64,000 bases of DNA, taken from assembly GCA_963573385.1 (NCBI GenBank), contig CAUYLG010052137.1, positions 24,095-88,094 on the forward strand, read 5' to 3'. This document shows positions 39,146-52,735 of this stretch, one piece after another. A program made the position numbers and the translations under genes. The DNA is from Cacajao melanocephalus. Its lineage: Eukaryota; Chordata; Mammalia; Primates; Pitheciidae. A model generated the notes under the pieces. That model saw only the letters and a program-made list of their open reading frames with translations, ran no database searches and was not told the DNA's origin. Position 1 is the stretch's first letter, and each line of letters opens with the position of its first letter.

Positions 39146-40572
39146 AAAGTCTTTCAAATATATTCAAAATTTTGTTTAAATATGTTATGTATTTTCATAT
39201 CTTGAATATAAAATATGCTACTATTATGAATAACCTGGATCTAAAAATACATTTTTAAATAATTAGAAATGAATCTAAAACTTGCATATTATCATACTAT
39301 CATGACATTTTCATCAACATTTTATTGTTTCTTCAATAACACAGTAATCAAAATTAGTAGTTATTTATATGGAATCTATGTACATAGATTTTCAACAATT
39401 TGAAAAAAAAGTAATTCAGTATGACAAAGGATTTACTTTACTTTCCTCATAAGTGTCTTAAAATAAATAATCTCCCTAGAGAGACGTCATACTTCCTTAT
39501 CAGCAATGAAATTCAGCTATGAAAACAAAATGTTATACTTATCACATTACCACTCAATTTAATATCCTCAGACATTTCATTAATGTATTCAAAAAACCAA
39601 CACTTACTAAGCACCTTGGGGAGGAAGAATTAATATTAGTGCTTCTATGTGAACTGTGCTATAATTTAATTTACTAAAATATAAAACCAAGTACTCTTTT
39701 TCTTATTTGGCTTTATCTTTGACATCTCATAAAAGCATGGGTTTTGATACTCCTGGCAGAATAATTTCATAGTTGCATATATAGAGAAAAGAGTGCAGAA
39801 TGAACAAACTAGAACTGACATGTATAGACTTATATATTCCTTCAAAGTAGGCAATGAGTAGGACTAATTATGCAGAATCTAAGTTCTATATGTAAAAAAC
39901 ATTTTAATATGAGTAAAAGGAAAACCTAAAGAAATGACAAGCTTTTCTGTGGTTGGTTTGTGGTTCAGATCCCTTTCTTAAGTTTACAACTGGTTGGAAG
40001 AAAAGAATTATCATGGCAAGAGAGTCCTAACAACTTCTACAAAGGATGTAAACTTTCTTCTATTCTTTTAAAATTTCTTAAATATTTTAACATGCAAAAA
40101 TATATAGAGAATATATGTAGTCTCTCTACATATCTAAGAATATAAATACTTGTGTATCCACCACCCCAATAGAAACATTTTCTCATATTTGCTCCAGATT
40201 AATTACAAATATAATTCAAGCCCTCTCGCTGCCCAGCCTCATTCTTGCTCCTCTCTCTCCCATTCCTTCTCCAAAAGTAAACATTAGCCTGAATTTGATT
40301 TTATCATTCCCACGCATGTCTTTATACTTTTATTATTTGTATGTATGTATCCACTATTTTATAGAAAGTATATATGTTTTATATGTTTATAACCTTTTTG
40401 GGGTTTTTCCCTCAACATTATAGTGGGGAGATTTATCCATGTTTTAACCTGAGCTCTCTCTTAGTTCATTCTCTTTCACATAATTATAGGACTATACCAA
40501 ATTTATTTAGCCTTTCTACAGGTGTTTTCACAATTCAAATGAGAGCTATAGTAAGCATTCTCATACAGCAGG

Positions 40573-40790
40573 GGGTAGTCAGTAAGAGCATCAACTCTGG
40601 AAACAGGCTTGAGTTTGGATCCCACCTCTGCCATGTATTAAGTTGTGACCTTGGGCAAGCCTTAAACCTTCTGTGTCTCAATTTCTTCATCTGTAATATA
40701 AGGGTATTAACAATACTTAGTCCTCATAGAGATTATTATAAAGAGTAAAAAGTTCATACACATAAAGCTTGTACAACAGTAAGCAGTGTT
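40573..40790 (+). repeat. MIR
   Basis: Near-complete MIR: 'agagcatcaactctggaaacaggcttgagtttggatcccacctctgcc', 'gtgaccttgggcaagcc', 'tcaatttcttcatctgtaatataagggta'. Confidence 0.9.
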
Positions 40791-41161
40791 TTTATGTGAT
40801 TGACAATGCAAAACAGAGCTAGTTCAAAAACATGAAAATCCCAATGATATCAAGAAATGCCTAAAGTGTATTTCAATGCTTCCAATCTAAGACATAGTCC
40901 ACTTCTTCTTGCTAGCAGACAGTGAACTCTCCCCCTCTCTGGAAATCAGACAGCTGCCTCCTCCAGATAGACATCTCTCATGATGATACTTGAATTCAAA
41001 ATCTGCCCCCACCTCCCCTCATCTCACGGCTTCTAATCTAACATCAGAGTTAACTCATCATTACCTGACTAGAGAAGTACTGTCCTTGCTTGAATAGGAA
41101 ACTAAATATTCACTAAAGAGCTACAGGTCCTGGCTACTGGCAGAAACCACAAGAATGTGTC

Positions 41162-41800
41162 TGTGATGGTGTGATATAGTAAGAAACACATATGTTGGTC
41201 TTCACTTCTGGTTCCTGGTTGGAACTCCAAAACAGGTGAAAGGAGCATCTTTTGTTATTCACAACATGCCCCTTTCAACCACACCTGAATTTATGTCAAT
41301 GAGGTGACTTTTGGAAAGCCTCTAAAGATGAAGGGCTAGTTTTCAGGAAAACCAATCATATTATTAGAGGGTAGGAACTACCAAACCACCACCCACCACC
41401 TCCAGGTAGGGGACAGGGGCTGGAGATTGACTTAAATCTCATTGGCCAATGATTTATTCAATCATGCCTTTGTAATGAAGCCTCCATAAAAACCCAAAAA
41501 GACAAAGTTCAGAGGGCTTCCAGGTTGGTGAACAAGAACATGTCCAAATGCTGGGAGAGTGGTATACCCCAACACTCCACTGGAAAGGAAGCTCCTGTGC
41601 TGCAGACCCTTCCAGACCTTACCCTATGTATCTCCTCATCTGGCCATTAATTTGTATACTGCAATATAGCATTTGTAATAAACCAGTAATCTAGTAGTAA
41701 GTAAACTGTTCCTGAGTTCTGTGAGCCCTTCCAGTAAATGACAGAACCCAAGGTTTAAATAGCCTGAGAAAAGTACAGTGCTGTGAAAGTGGGTTTATTT
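41162..41800 (+). mobile_element. Solo LTR, old ERV type
   Basis: Starts TGTGATGGTGTGATATAG. Contains 'tgaagcctccataaaaacccaaaaagacaaagttcagag', 'gtaataaaccagtaatctagtaagtaaactg' with an AATAAA signal, and 'gagttctgtgagccc'. This fits an old class III-like LTR. No coding part remains; I am unsure of the family name and of both ends. Confidence 0.6.
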
Positions 41801-42167
41801 TCAGTTTCATCAATATGAAAAAACTCAAAATTCACTAATCCCATAACCTGATATATTTAAAGTGTGACACTGGCCTTAAAGACACTGGTCTTTCACACTA
41901 AGGGAATAAGCTAATTTGAATTAATATAAATAAAATTTAAATAGACATATAATTCTTTAAATAAGTTATCAGACAATGACCATACTCTGTTTCATAAGGA
42001 TGCATATTTTCCTAATTTTTGAAAAAAGTATACAATTCTATTATGAAAGTTTATTATAACAAAAAAAATCAGTTCTTTACATGTCTCATTTTGACAGCTA
42101 TTTTAAAACAGCATGCTTCATACGTGTATGATAAGAGAAAAAGACTTGAACTTTAAAGTAGTAAGCA

Positions 42168-42415
42168 TTTGGGAGGCCGAGGCGGGCAGATCACAAGGTC
42201 AAGAGTTCATGGTCAGCCTGGCCAATATGGTGACACCCAGTCTCTACTAAAAATACAAAAATTAGCTGGGTGTGCTAACACACGCCGTGGTCCCAGCTAC
42301 TTGGGAGGCTGAGGCAGGAAAATCATTTGAACCCAGGAAGCGGAGGTTGCAGTGAGCCAAGATCCTGCCACGGCACTCCAGCCTTGGCAACAGAGTGAGA
42401 TAGAAAGGATAGATA

Positions 42416-42416
<1 letters not shown>
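42168..42416 (+). mobile_element. Alu, 5' truncated
   Basis: Starts at TTTGGGAGGCCGAGGCGGG. Its target duplication, AAAGTAGTAAGCA (42155-42167) / AAAGTATTAAGCA (42928-42940), lies beyond the purine tract, which shows that the tract is its former A tail. Confidence 0.93.
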
Positions 42417-42462
<46 letters not shown>

Positions 42463-42617
42463 GGGAAGGCAGGAAGGAAGGAAGAAAAGAAAGAAAGAAA
42501 GAAGGAAAGAAAAAGAAAGAAAGAAAGCAAAGAAAGGAAGGAAGAAAGAAAGAAAGAAAAAGAAAGAAAGAGAAAGAAAAGGAAGGAAGGAAGAGAAAGA
42601 AAGGAAGGAAGGAAGGG

Positions 42618-42672
<55 letters not shown>

Positions 42673-42927
42673 CAAAAGAAAGGAAGGAAGAAAGAGAAAG
42701 AAAGAAAAAAGAAAGAAAGAAAACGAAGGAAGGAAGAAAGAAAAAGAGAAAGGAAGGAAGGAAGAGAAAGAAAAAGGAAAACAAAGAAAGACAAAGAAAG
42801 AGAAAGAAAAGGAAGGAAGGAAGGAAAGAAAGAAAGGAGAGAAAGAAAAAGAAAGAAAGAAAGAAAAAAAAGAAAAGGAAGGAAAGAAAAAGAAGGAAGG
42901 AAGAAAAGAAGAAAGAAAAAGAAAGAG
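42417..42927 (+). repeat. 510-bp polypurine microsatellite
   Basis: (GA)n then (GAAA/GGAA)n with only a handful of C or T interruptions. The opposite strand gives long meaningless Phe/Ser/Leu reading frames. Alleles are likely to vary in length. Confidence 0.97.
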
Positions 42928-42974
42928 AAAGTATTAAGCAATAGTTGATGGATTTCATTTAACGAAAAAGCAAC

Positions 42975-44620
42975 TTCCTTTTTTTTCCACTTATGTTTAA
43001 GCATTTTTAGATATAATTTATATATAAAATGCACATATCTGAACTGTGAAATTTGATCAGTTTTGACAAATGCATACACCCACATAATCAGCACCCTTAA
43101 CAAGACACAGAATAAGTCCATATTTGTTTAAAAGCTGAAACAAAGCCAAACAAAAAGCTCCCTTGTAGCTTCTTCCTAGTCAATCCCCTTGGAAATAACC
43201 ATTGATTAAATTTCTATTTAACAGATTAGTTTACTTATTACAGAATTTAATATAAATGTAATAATATAATAGATACTGTTTGTGACTTGCTTTTCTTTTT
43301 GGTATATTCCAAGGATTTTCTAAATATACAATCATGTCATCTCCGAATAAATACAGTTTTATTTCTTCCTTTCAAATCTGATACATATTATCTTTGTTGT
43401 ATTCCCAATCTTAGGGCGAGAACTTTCAACATTTCACTAACAGGTTTTTTGTAGGAAAAAAAGTTTCCTTCCTTTCCTTGTTTTCACAAAAATTTTAAAA
43501 ATCATGAACAGGTGTTGAATTTTGTCAAAATTATTTTTGAGCATCTATTAAAATGATAGTTCTTTAGTCTGGTATGGTGAATGGCTTTGATTTTTATATG
43601 ATAAACTAACCTTATACTCCTTGAACAAACCCCACTTTGTTTGTAATAGGGTATTATCCTTTTTACTTGATTTGTAAATACTTTGTTATAAAGAATGTCG
43701 GTCTGTAGTTTGGGGATTTTTTTTGTAAAATCTTGTCTGATTTTAGTATCTGAATTATAGAAGCTTCATAAAATGAGTTAGGAAGTATATCCTCTTCTTT
43801 TTTGAGAAAAAGGAATAATATTGGCATTTATTTCTTCCTTGTAAGTTTAACAGAGTTCATTAGTGAAGATCCTTGTGGGAAATCCTTAAATTGTGAATTC
43901 AATTTTTTAAATGGATATGGAATTCATCATATTTCTATTTTTTTCCTGAATCAGTTTTTTTTTTTTTTTAAGAAATATACCCATTCATTTTAACTGCCAA
44001 ATTTATTGGCATAAAGTTTTACATAATATTTCCTTATTTTTCTTCTAAGGTCTGTAGCATCCTCTTCTACTGCTGATATTGATAATTCATGTTTTCTCAC
44101 TTTTTTTTTGGTAAGCCTTACTAAGTACCTACTTTATTGTAGTAAAGGCTGCTTTTCACCAAACCACCCTATAGCTTTACTGATTTTCTTTTCCTCTATT
44201 TTCTATTTCATTGACTTCTAGTTTTAATTTTCTTTTTTTTTTTCTATTTTCTTTTGGATTAATTAGTTTTTTGTCTCCTCCTAAAGTAGAAGCACAGATC
44301 ACTGGTTTTATAGCTTTCTTCTCTTCTAACATAGGCATTCAACTAAAAACTTCCCCCTAAGGACTAATTTACTTGCATCTCACAAGATTTTATGCTGTTT
44401 TCAATATTACTCTGTTTAAAATGTTTTCTAATTTCCCTATGACTTCTCTTTGACCCAAGGGTAATTTAGAAGTGTGTTATTTAATTTCAAAGTATTTGTA
44501 GATTTGTATAGCTATTTTATTGTTAATGATTTACTGACTTAATACCATTGCAATCAGAGAACATACTCTGCATAATTCTGTCCATCTACTTCTATAAGTC
44601 TAGTTTATGCATTCTATAAT
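42975..44620 (-). mobile_element. Old L1 (L1M)
   Basis: Antisense 3'UTR-like part ('gttttgacaaatgcatacacccacataatcagc') then ORF2 ('tacaatcatgtcatctccgaataaatacagttttatttcttcc', 'aataccattgcaatcagagaacatactctgc'). Decayed. Confidence 0.75.
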
Positions 44621-45159
44621 TTAAAAGCAGAAACGAAGCCAAATAATCTTCTAAGACTGACTAAAAAAACAAGTGTATGAATTTTAACTGTAAGCCAGAT
44701 ACCAGTATATTTATTCTAATACCTCATGTCCTCAGTTTCCCTGTTCTGTATTTTCTATTTTTATAAGAAAGAGGAGTTATACAAGTGTAATGTAAGTCAG
44801 AAATTAATACCTTAATAAAATTTAAAAAGCTAAAAAGAATGAGGAAAATGTAGTCAATTTCAAATTAACTAACTGAATACTGTTCGATGGAAAATACATT
44901 CTGAATACAATGGTAAAAGACACCACACATGGGAGCAACTGCTATCAAGGCACAGTAAGTTTCCAAAGTCAAATGTTTTCTAGAAACAGATACACATGTG
45001 CATGTGCACAAAACACACATATGCACAGACACACATTAGACACCTACTCTATCTCCAATTCAGTTCAATGGTTTCTACTGGTTCCTACCAAAGAATTTGT
45101 GAGGTCTGAGGAATTAGATTAAAAATAGCATTCTTACTCTCATTTCATCATGCACTTAC

Positions 45160-45332
45160 CTTAAGGTATATTCCATTTCCACTTCAGAGGGTATAGAGAG
45201 AATGCGGAAAATGTATTTGTCAACTAACAAAGAAAAACTATCTCCAGGATTCAAATAGCACCATAGATTTGTCTTCAACGGTATGAGCTGACTCTTCTCT
45301 GAAGACTGATAAAAACACGGATTTGTGTGTAT
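45160..45332 (-). CDS. APLF: APLF exon 3 (second half of FHA domain)
   Basis: This 173-nt exon gives 57 codons plus two bases, about residues 57-113 and part of Arg114. It contains NPCFYQSSEKSQ, LWCYLNPGDSFSLL and FRILSIPSEVEMEY. These are the later beta strands of the FHA sandwich, including the NPGD turn. The acceptor is TTTTTAG before ATACAC at 45332 and the donor is GTAAGT below 45160, a near-consensus 5' splice site. The exon starts in phase 0 and ends after AG of an Arg codon. Compared with human APLF (from memory), I see Leu to Ile before PLKTN and Cys to Tyr near the end. No frameshift or stop is present, so the exon looks functional. Confidence 0.94.
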
Positions 45333-45795
45333 CTAAAAAATTAAAAAAGAATATAATTAAATTAAAAAAGAATACAATACAATAATGTTGTAGCTCAAAA
45401 TTATGATAAAAATACAATTAAATATGAATTCAGAATTTTGGTATCAAAACAATTTAAGCATAAACTTAGACTAATAAATCTAACTCTTATAAAAGTACCA
45501 TAATTATTATTTATATACAAAAAAGAAAAGAAGCTATGGTATACCTCCCATTTCTCCAGGAATCAAAGAGAAAAAGCAAAGTTATCACTTAACTGTTAAA
45601 AGAGTCTTCTGTTTTGCTTAATAGATACAATTGGACATCACAAGGAGAAACATGAAAAATAATTCTTAGTACGGAAAAACTGAGTCCCCCACTTCTATAT
45701 CCAAAATGCACTAATTCCTTGACAATGGCTAGTTTCTTTACCATTTATTTTCTCCTACTAATTTCTTACTACAACTAAAATACCAGAAACTACAA

Positions 45796-46212
45796 TGCTA
45801 TGGTTTGAATGTATCCCCTAAAGTCCATGTGTTGGAAACGCCAACCCTAATGCAACAATGTTGACAGGTAGGACCTTTAACATGTACTTAGGTCATAAGG
45901 GAAATGCCCTCATGAATTTATTAATGGCATTATCACCAGAGTGGATTCATTATCTCAGGAGCAAGTCTGCTATCTCAAGAGTGGGTCTGTCACAAACGCA
46001 AGTTTGGCCCTCTCTTGCTCACTCTCTCATGCGTGCTCTCTCTCCATGTAATGCCTTTCACCACATTATAATGCAGCAAAAAGGTTCTGACCAGATGCGG
46101 CCCCTGCATTTTAGACTTCCCAGCTTCCAGAATGGTAAACCAAATAAATGTCTGTTCATTATAAATTACCCAGCCTCAGGTATTCTGTTATAGCAGCACA
46201 ATTTCTAAGACA
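45796..46212 (+). mobile_element. MST-type MaLR LTR
   Basis: Begins TGCTATGGTTTGAATGTATC and ends CTAAGACA. 'Gccctcatgaatttattaatggcattatca', 'gcatttagacttcccagcttccag' and an AATAAATG signal at 46142 are all in the MST order. Solo LTR of about 417 bp. Confidence 0.9.
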
Positions 46213-48359
46213 TATGGGAAGGAAGATTCTAATCAAATCTCTCAAACAAACAATACAGCTTTCTTTCTACCTCAAAGAGGAATCATCTTATTTGTTTAAA
46301 TAAAACTCCCACTATGAAGATCATCCTCATTCAAATCACAAGTAGTAAACAGATCTCAAAGTTAAAACGATTACAATATCCACTATTTTAAATTGTGTTT
46401 GCCACTATTTCCATGTTAGCAGAGATAATAAGAGTTGCTTCAAAAAAAAAAAAAAGACCTATTATGAAGTGCCTTAAAAATTCTAACAAGATTCAAACTA
46501 AAATTGGCTATTTCCATAAGTCAAATAGCCTTTTTGTCATCAATATCACTGGGTTTTTAAAATAATAAGCTTTAGGATATGACAAGGCAAGCTACATAAT
46601 GCAGATCTTTGGGGTTTTTTGGTTTTATTTTTTAGTACAATCTTACATAGAGCACCTATCTTTATTACCCTTCCTTCTGTGTATTTCATCAGTTTAAATG
46701 AGATTTTTTCTGGAGACATCACAGCAAAGTAATTACCACCCTGGGATTGAACATATGCTGAGCAATAACAATAACAAAAAATAGAAAGGAGACTGAATTG
46801 GACATGTAACATTTCAAAAGAGCAATAAATAATTAAAAATCTTTTCAATCCCTCCCAAAACCAGACCACAGTGGATTTAAAGATTTTTCTGAATATTCAC
46901 ACTCTTCTTGACACCAAAAAGGGTTAAGGATCCCCAATTGCTTCAATGAGACAATTTTCCTCATTTGCTTTGATTCTAAAAGCAAACAATGGCAGACAAA
47001 ATATTGGCAAACCCAAACCCACTGTGATGAAAAGATGTAACTACCTACATGAGAGACATATTATTGGTGTGTGCCTTTTAACAAATCCATGGGATTATAA
47101 ATTCAAACTTAAATAGATAATGCTATAACTTTAGAAGTGGTGCAAAGGATGCATTATCCCTGCAAAAAATGGAACCAAAATACAAATCAATTTCCTATAG
47201 CTTTCTTTTAGAGTTATCATTAAATTTTAAAGAATGATAGATGTGTACCCCCAAAAAACACCTTATTTTCTGTGTTTTTTTTAATTTGGAAAATCTTTTT
47301 TTTAAATAAAGTAAGTTGAGAAAAGGCTATTATAGGATTTTCCAGATATTTCACAAGAATACTTTTAATTTCATGAAAAGAAAAACAATCTCAACTCTGG
47401 AACCTTGTGCAATAAAATAAACACAACCACCCAAAGACATATATTTGAGGGTTGATAACAAAAGAAAAACTTCAATTTATATGTAGTTATAGAGCTACTG
47501 TCTCAATCATCCAAGACCCCAAATGAGTAAGATTTTATTAAAATGAAATAAAAGCACTGACAGCTATGAATTCACCCTGAGGGCATAACCAATCACTGGT
47601 GATGCAGTCATTTACAAAGAACATCATCCTCAGTTTGCCTTTATAATGTCTTTTCTCCCTGCTGATACTAGACTGTAGATTAAATTTAAATGACACATAA
47701 AAAAGCTAGCATCATCTCCTCATGCACCATTTCCAAGAACTGCTGGAGAGCTAGAGCATTTGTTGTAGGAGAAATATTAGAGGGAAAAAAGGCAGAAAGT
47801 CATCCAACTCAAAAGTACAAATTAGTAATTGCCCTAATTACATTCAACTCTGTCAAAACTATTCTTTTATTTGGTGGTAAGTTTATAAGGTAGATTTCCA
47901 GGTTAAAAAAAAGCAAAAAAATATTTAATCACTTAAATTTGGGTTATGCAGTATATAGAAGGGACCATCATAAAAAATTTGCTATATTCATTTATGTGAT
48001 TTTATAAAGATTTTTAACTAAAATTTCCCTCTCAACATTTTATTACAGTTGTATATATAATTTGCTTTAGTATATCAAAGAATTTGTGATTGATGAGGGA
48101 ACAGAAAATAAGTGATACTTAACAAACATTAAGATAAAATGAATGAACTAGAAGTCACTTGTCCATCTTTCTGATTTTCAAGATCTTTAAACTTCTATTA
48201 ACAATTAAAATCAGTTATAGAATTTATCTAAATTTATTTAAATTGTACCTTGTAGGTGCGGCTGCAATAAGTTGCTGAATAAATACATCAATCTATTTCA
48301 AGATAAGGAGCATTTTCATTAAAACTATATTAATATAAACATGTTTATTAGCCAGTCAG

Positions 48360-48462
48360 GTTTCTAATGCGCAACTCAAGTCTTCAGCCCATTTTTCTAC
48401 TGGATTTTTAATTTTTTTCTAATTGATTAAAGGCATCTGTCATAAGTTTTGGATAGCACTCC
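48360..48462 (-). mobile_element. Old L1, left piece split by THE1
   Basis: 'Caactcaagtcttcagcccatttttctactgg' is antisense L1; it continues at 52387 beyond the THE1 element. Confidence 0.6.
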
Positions 48463-49262
48463 TGATAGAGCTTGAATATTTGTCACTGCCCAAATCTCAT
48501 GGTGAATCGCAATCCACAATGCTGGAAGTGGGGGCTGGCAGGAGGTGCTTGGATTATAGGGGCAGATGCCTCATGGCTTGGAGCTGCCTTCAAGATAGTT
48601 GAGTTCTCGTGAGATCTGGTCATTTAAAGGTGTGTAGCACCTCCCACTCTGTATTAGTCTGTTTTCACACTGCTATAAACAACTACCTAAGACTGTGTAA
48701 GTTATAAGGAAAAGAGGTTTCATTGACGCACAGTTCCACAGCCTGTACAGAAAGCATGGCTGGGGAGGCCTCAGGAAACTTTCACTCATGGTAGAAGGCG
48801 AAGGGGAAGCAGGCAAGTTTGATATTGCTGGAGCAGAAGAAAGAGAGAGAAGGCGAAGGTGCTACACACTTTTAAACAACCATATCTCGTGAGAACTCAC
48901 TCACTATAATGAGAACAGCAAGGGGAAAATTCAATGCCCCCATGATCCAATCACCTCTCACCAGGCCCCTCCTCCAACACTGGGGATTACAATTTGACAT
49001 GAGATTTGGGCAAAGCCACAAATCCAAACCATATCACCCTCCCACTCTCTCTCACTTGCTCCTGCTTTCAACATGTGATGTGCTGGTTCCCTCATAGCCT
49101 TTTTCCATGATTATAGCTTCCTGGGGCCTCCCTGGAAGCCAAGCAGATGCTGGCACCATGCTTCATGTAAAGCCTGCAAAACTGTGAGCCAATTAAACCT
49201 CTTTTTATAAATTACCAAGTCTTGGGTATTTCTTCACAGCAACACAAGAATGGCATAATACA
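48463..49262 (+). repeat. THE1 5' LTR (split)
   Basis: TGATAGAGCTTGAATATTTG to AATACA. Interrupted at 48650-49036 by an oppositely oriented THE1-type LTR. Confidence 0.92.
48650..49036 (-). mobile_element. Solo THE1/MST LTR nested in the 5' LTR
   Basis: TGTATTAGTCTGTTTTCACAC to AACCATATCA, the reverse of a THE1-type LTR. Five-base flanks CACTC / CCCTC. Confidence 0.92.
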
Positions 49263-49888
49263 GAAAATTGGGAATGGAAGTGGGGTACTGCTATGAAGAG
49301 ACTTAAAAGTGTGGAAGTGACTTCAGAACTGATTAACAGGCAGAAGTCAGAAGAGTTTGGAAGGCTGAGAAGAAGACAGGAAGATGAGAGAGTTTGGAAT
49401 TTTTAGAGACTGATTAAATGACCAAATGATCGGCAAATTTGTGACCAAAATGCTGATAGTGATCTGGACAATGTAGTCCAGGCTGAGGAGGTCTAAGATG
49501 GAAATGAGGAAATTATTGGGAACTAAAGCAAAGGTCAAGCATGTTAAGCCTTAGCAAAGAGCTTGGCTGCATTCAGTTGATGTCCTCGGGATACATGGAA
49601 GTTTGACCTAAAGAATGATGATTTAGAGGATCTGGCAGAGGAACCTCTAAGGAGCAAAGTGTTCAAGATGTGTCCTGGCTGCTTCTAACAACATGCACTC
49701 AAATGTATAAGTGAAGAAATGACTTAAAGTTGCAACACATATTTAAATAGGAAGCAGAGTGCAAAAGTTTGATAAATTTGTAGCCTTGTCATCTGGCAGA
49801 GAAAAAAAGAACTTTTTCAGGAGAGGAATTCAAACAGGCTGTGGAGCAACCACTTGCTAGAGACATATGCACAACTTTAAAAAAGCCA

Positions 49889-50190
<302 letters not shown>

Positions 50191-51351
50191 AAAGCCAAGT
50201 TCTAGTATCCAAGACAATGGTGAAAAGGACTCAAATGCATTTCAGAGACCTTCAGAGACCTTCATGGCAACCCCTCTTATCATAGGCCCATAGGCCTAGG
50301 AGAGGAGAATGATCTCATGGGACAGTCCCAGGGCCCTGTTGCCCTTCACGGCCTTGGGACACTACTATCAACATTCCCACTGCTCTGGCTCCAGTTATGG
50401 CTCAAAGGACCCCATATACAGCTTAAACTACCACTTTGGAGGATGCAAGCCATAAGCCTTGACAGCTTCCATATGGTGTTAAACGTGTGGGTGCACAGAG
50501 TGCAAGAGTGGTGGATTCTTGGCAGCCTCCACCTAGATTTCAGAGGATGTATGAAAAAGCCTGGGTATCCAGGCAGAAGGCTGCTGTAGCGGCAAATCTC
50601 TCACAAGAGAACTTCTACTAGGGCAGTGCAGAGAGGAAATGTGGGGTGGGAAGCCTCACACAGAATCCCCACTGTGGCACTGTGTAGTAGAGCTGTGAGA
50701 AGAGAGCCACCATCCTCCAGACCCAAATATAGTAGATCTACCAATTCCAGCCTGTGATAGCAGCCTCAGGGGATGAACCCTGTAAAGCCGGAGGGATGGA
50801 GCTTCCAAAGGTCTTGGGAGCCCACCTTTTGCATCAGTGTGCCCCAGGATAAGGACATGGAGTCAAAGATTACTTTGGAGCTTTGAGACTTACTGACTGC
50901 CCCGATGGGTTTTGAACTTGTGCTGGTCCTACATACCCTTTGTTTTGAAACTGGGATGTTTACCACATGCCTATACCCCCATTGTCTTGAAAGTAAATAA
51001 CTTTTGATTTTATAGGCTCATAAATGAAAGAGATTTGCCCTGTCTCAGCTGAGACTCTGGGCTTCTGAGTTAATGCTGGAATGAGTTAAGACTTTGGAAG
51101 ACTATTGGAAAGGCACGATTGTATCTTGCAATGTGAGAAGGACATGAGATTTGGGAGGGGCCAGGGGCAGAATGATATAGTTTGGATATTTGTCCTCACC
51201 TGAAACTCATGTTAAATTGTAATCCACAAATGCTGGAAGCGGGGCCTGGTGGGATGTATTTTAATCATGGGGGTGGGATCCCTCATGGCTTGGTGCTATC
51301 TTCAGAATAGTGAGTGAGTTCTCGTGAGACCTGGTAGTTTAAAAGTGTGTG

Positions 51352-51807
51352 GCTTATTCACAATAGCAAAGACATGGAGTCAAACTAAATGCCCACCAAT
51401 GATAGACTGGAAAGAAAATGTGGTATATATACACCATGAATTACTATGCAGCCATAAAAAGGAACAAGATCATGTCTTTTGAAGGGACATGGATGGAGCT
51501 GGAAGCCATTATCTTCAGCAATCTAATGCAGAAACAGAAAACCAAACACCACATGTTCTCACTTATAAGTGGGAGCTAAATGATGAGAACACATAGACAC
51601 ATGGTGGGGAACAACATACACTAGGGCCTATTGAGGAGTAGAGGGTGGGAGGAAGGAGAACGTCAGGAAGAATAGCTAATGGATCCTGGGCTTATTAGCT
51701 GGAGAATGGAATGATCTGTGCAGCAAACCACCATGGCACATATTTACCTTTGTAATAAACCTGAACATCGTGCACATGTATCCCTGAACTTAAAAGTCAA
51801 AGAAAAA
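51352..51807 (+). mobile_element. L1PA 3' end nested in THE1 3' LTR
   Basis: 'Attcacaatagcaaagacatggag' to the A tail. Exact 11-bp duplication AAAAGTGTGTG (51341-51351, 51808-51818). Confidence 0.95.
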
Positions 51808-51987
51808 AAAAGTGTGTGACACCTTCCCCTCACTCTCTCTCCCTTGCTCTTTCTTTCGACATGTGACACACCTGTTCCCCCTTTGCCTTCGGCTATGATT
51901 GAAAGCTACCTAAGGCTTCACCAGAAATGTAGCAGATGATGGCACCATGCTTCCTGTAGTGTCTGCAGAACCATGAGGCAATTAAAT

Positions 51988-52314
51988 TTTTTCTTTTGTT
52001 TTGAGACAGGGTCTCACTGTGTCTCCCAGGCTGGAGTGCAATGGTGCGATCTCAGTTCATTGCAACCTCCATCCCCCTGGGGTTCAAGCAATTCTCCTGC
52101 CTCAGCCTCCCAAGTAACCAAGATACAGGCAATATCTACCTTTCTCTCATGTCTAAACATTACACCACCACACCTGGCTAATTTTTGTATACTAAGTAGA
52201 GACAGGGTTTCACCATGTTGGCCAGGCTGGTCTCAAACTCCTGACCTTAAGTGATCTGCCCGCCTCCATCTCCCAAAATGCTGGGATTACAGGCATAAGC
52301 CACTGCACCCAGCC
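51988..52314 (-). mobile_element. Alu with a 33-bp foreign insert
   Basis: Reverse Alu nested in the 3' LTR. Between ACAGGC and ACCACCACACC it carries 33 extra bases (52131-52163) that match 53044-53076. Confidence 0.94.
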
Positions 52315-52386
52315 TAAGTCTCTTTTCTTTATAAATTATCCAGTTTCAGGTATTTCTTTATACCGATGTAAGAATGGCCTAATACA

Positions 52387-52735
52387 ACTCATGTGTTTTA
52401 AATATCTTCTCCCTGTTGTAGTTATCATTTTCATTACAGTGTCTTTTGATAAATAAAGTTTCTTAATTTTAATTTAATTGGCTTTTTACAACTGTCTTTA
52501 TGGTTCATGCTTTCCGTGCTCTACAGTCATAAGGGGTTTCCCCTATATTATATTCTAAGAGTTTTATAGTTTGACTCTCACATTTAATCCACCTGGAGTA
52601 GATTTTTGGGTCTTCAGTAGGGGTCTAATTTTTTTTCCAAACAGATAACTGTCCCAGTACCAACTACTGACAAAAACTCCTCTTCCCCACTGATATGTAA
52701 TGCTAGCCCTGGCCCAATCAAATTTCCACATACGT
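52387..52735 (-). mobile_element. Old L1, right piece split by THE1
   Basis: 'Tctctcacatttaatccacctggagtagatttttg', 'agtaggggtctaattttttttcc' and 'cagataactgtcccagtacc' are antisense L1 ORF2/3'UTR motifs. Confidence 0.75.

Larger units (their letters stand above)
35830..45159 (-). other. APLF: APLF intron 3
   Basis: 9.3-kb intron. Besides the listed L1, MIR, LTR and Alu/microsatellite copies, it holds two splice-bordered open segments at 36001-36041 and 36388-36489. 39146-40060 and 44621-45159 show no gene or clear repeat; 40060-40550 looks like an eroded L1 3' region. Confidence 0.9.
51173..52386 (+). repeat. THE1 3' LTR (split twice)
   Basis: TGATATAGTTTGGATATTTG to AATACA. L1 and Alu insertions separate it into three pieces. 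Confidence 0.92.

Noticed and set aside
42262..43121. Reading frames of up to 274 codons on the minus strand, rich in Phe, Ser and Leu
   Set aside because: They are the translation of the (GAAA)n/(GGAA)n microsatellite and the adjoining Alu; no gene signal.
50240..50275. Short tandem words (CAGAGACCTT twice)
   Set aside because: Only two 10-bp units; within normal variation of the THE1 interior.
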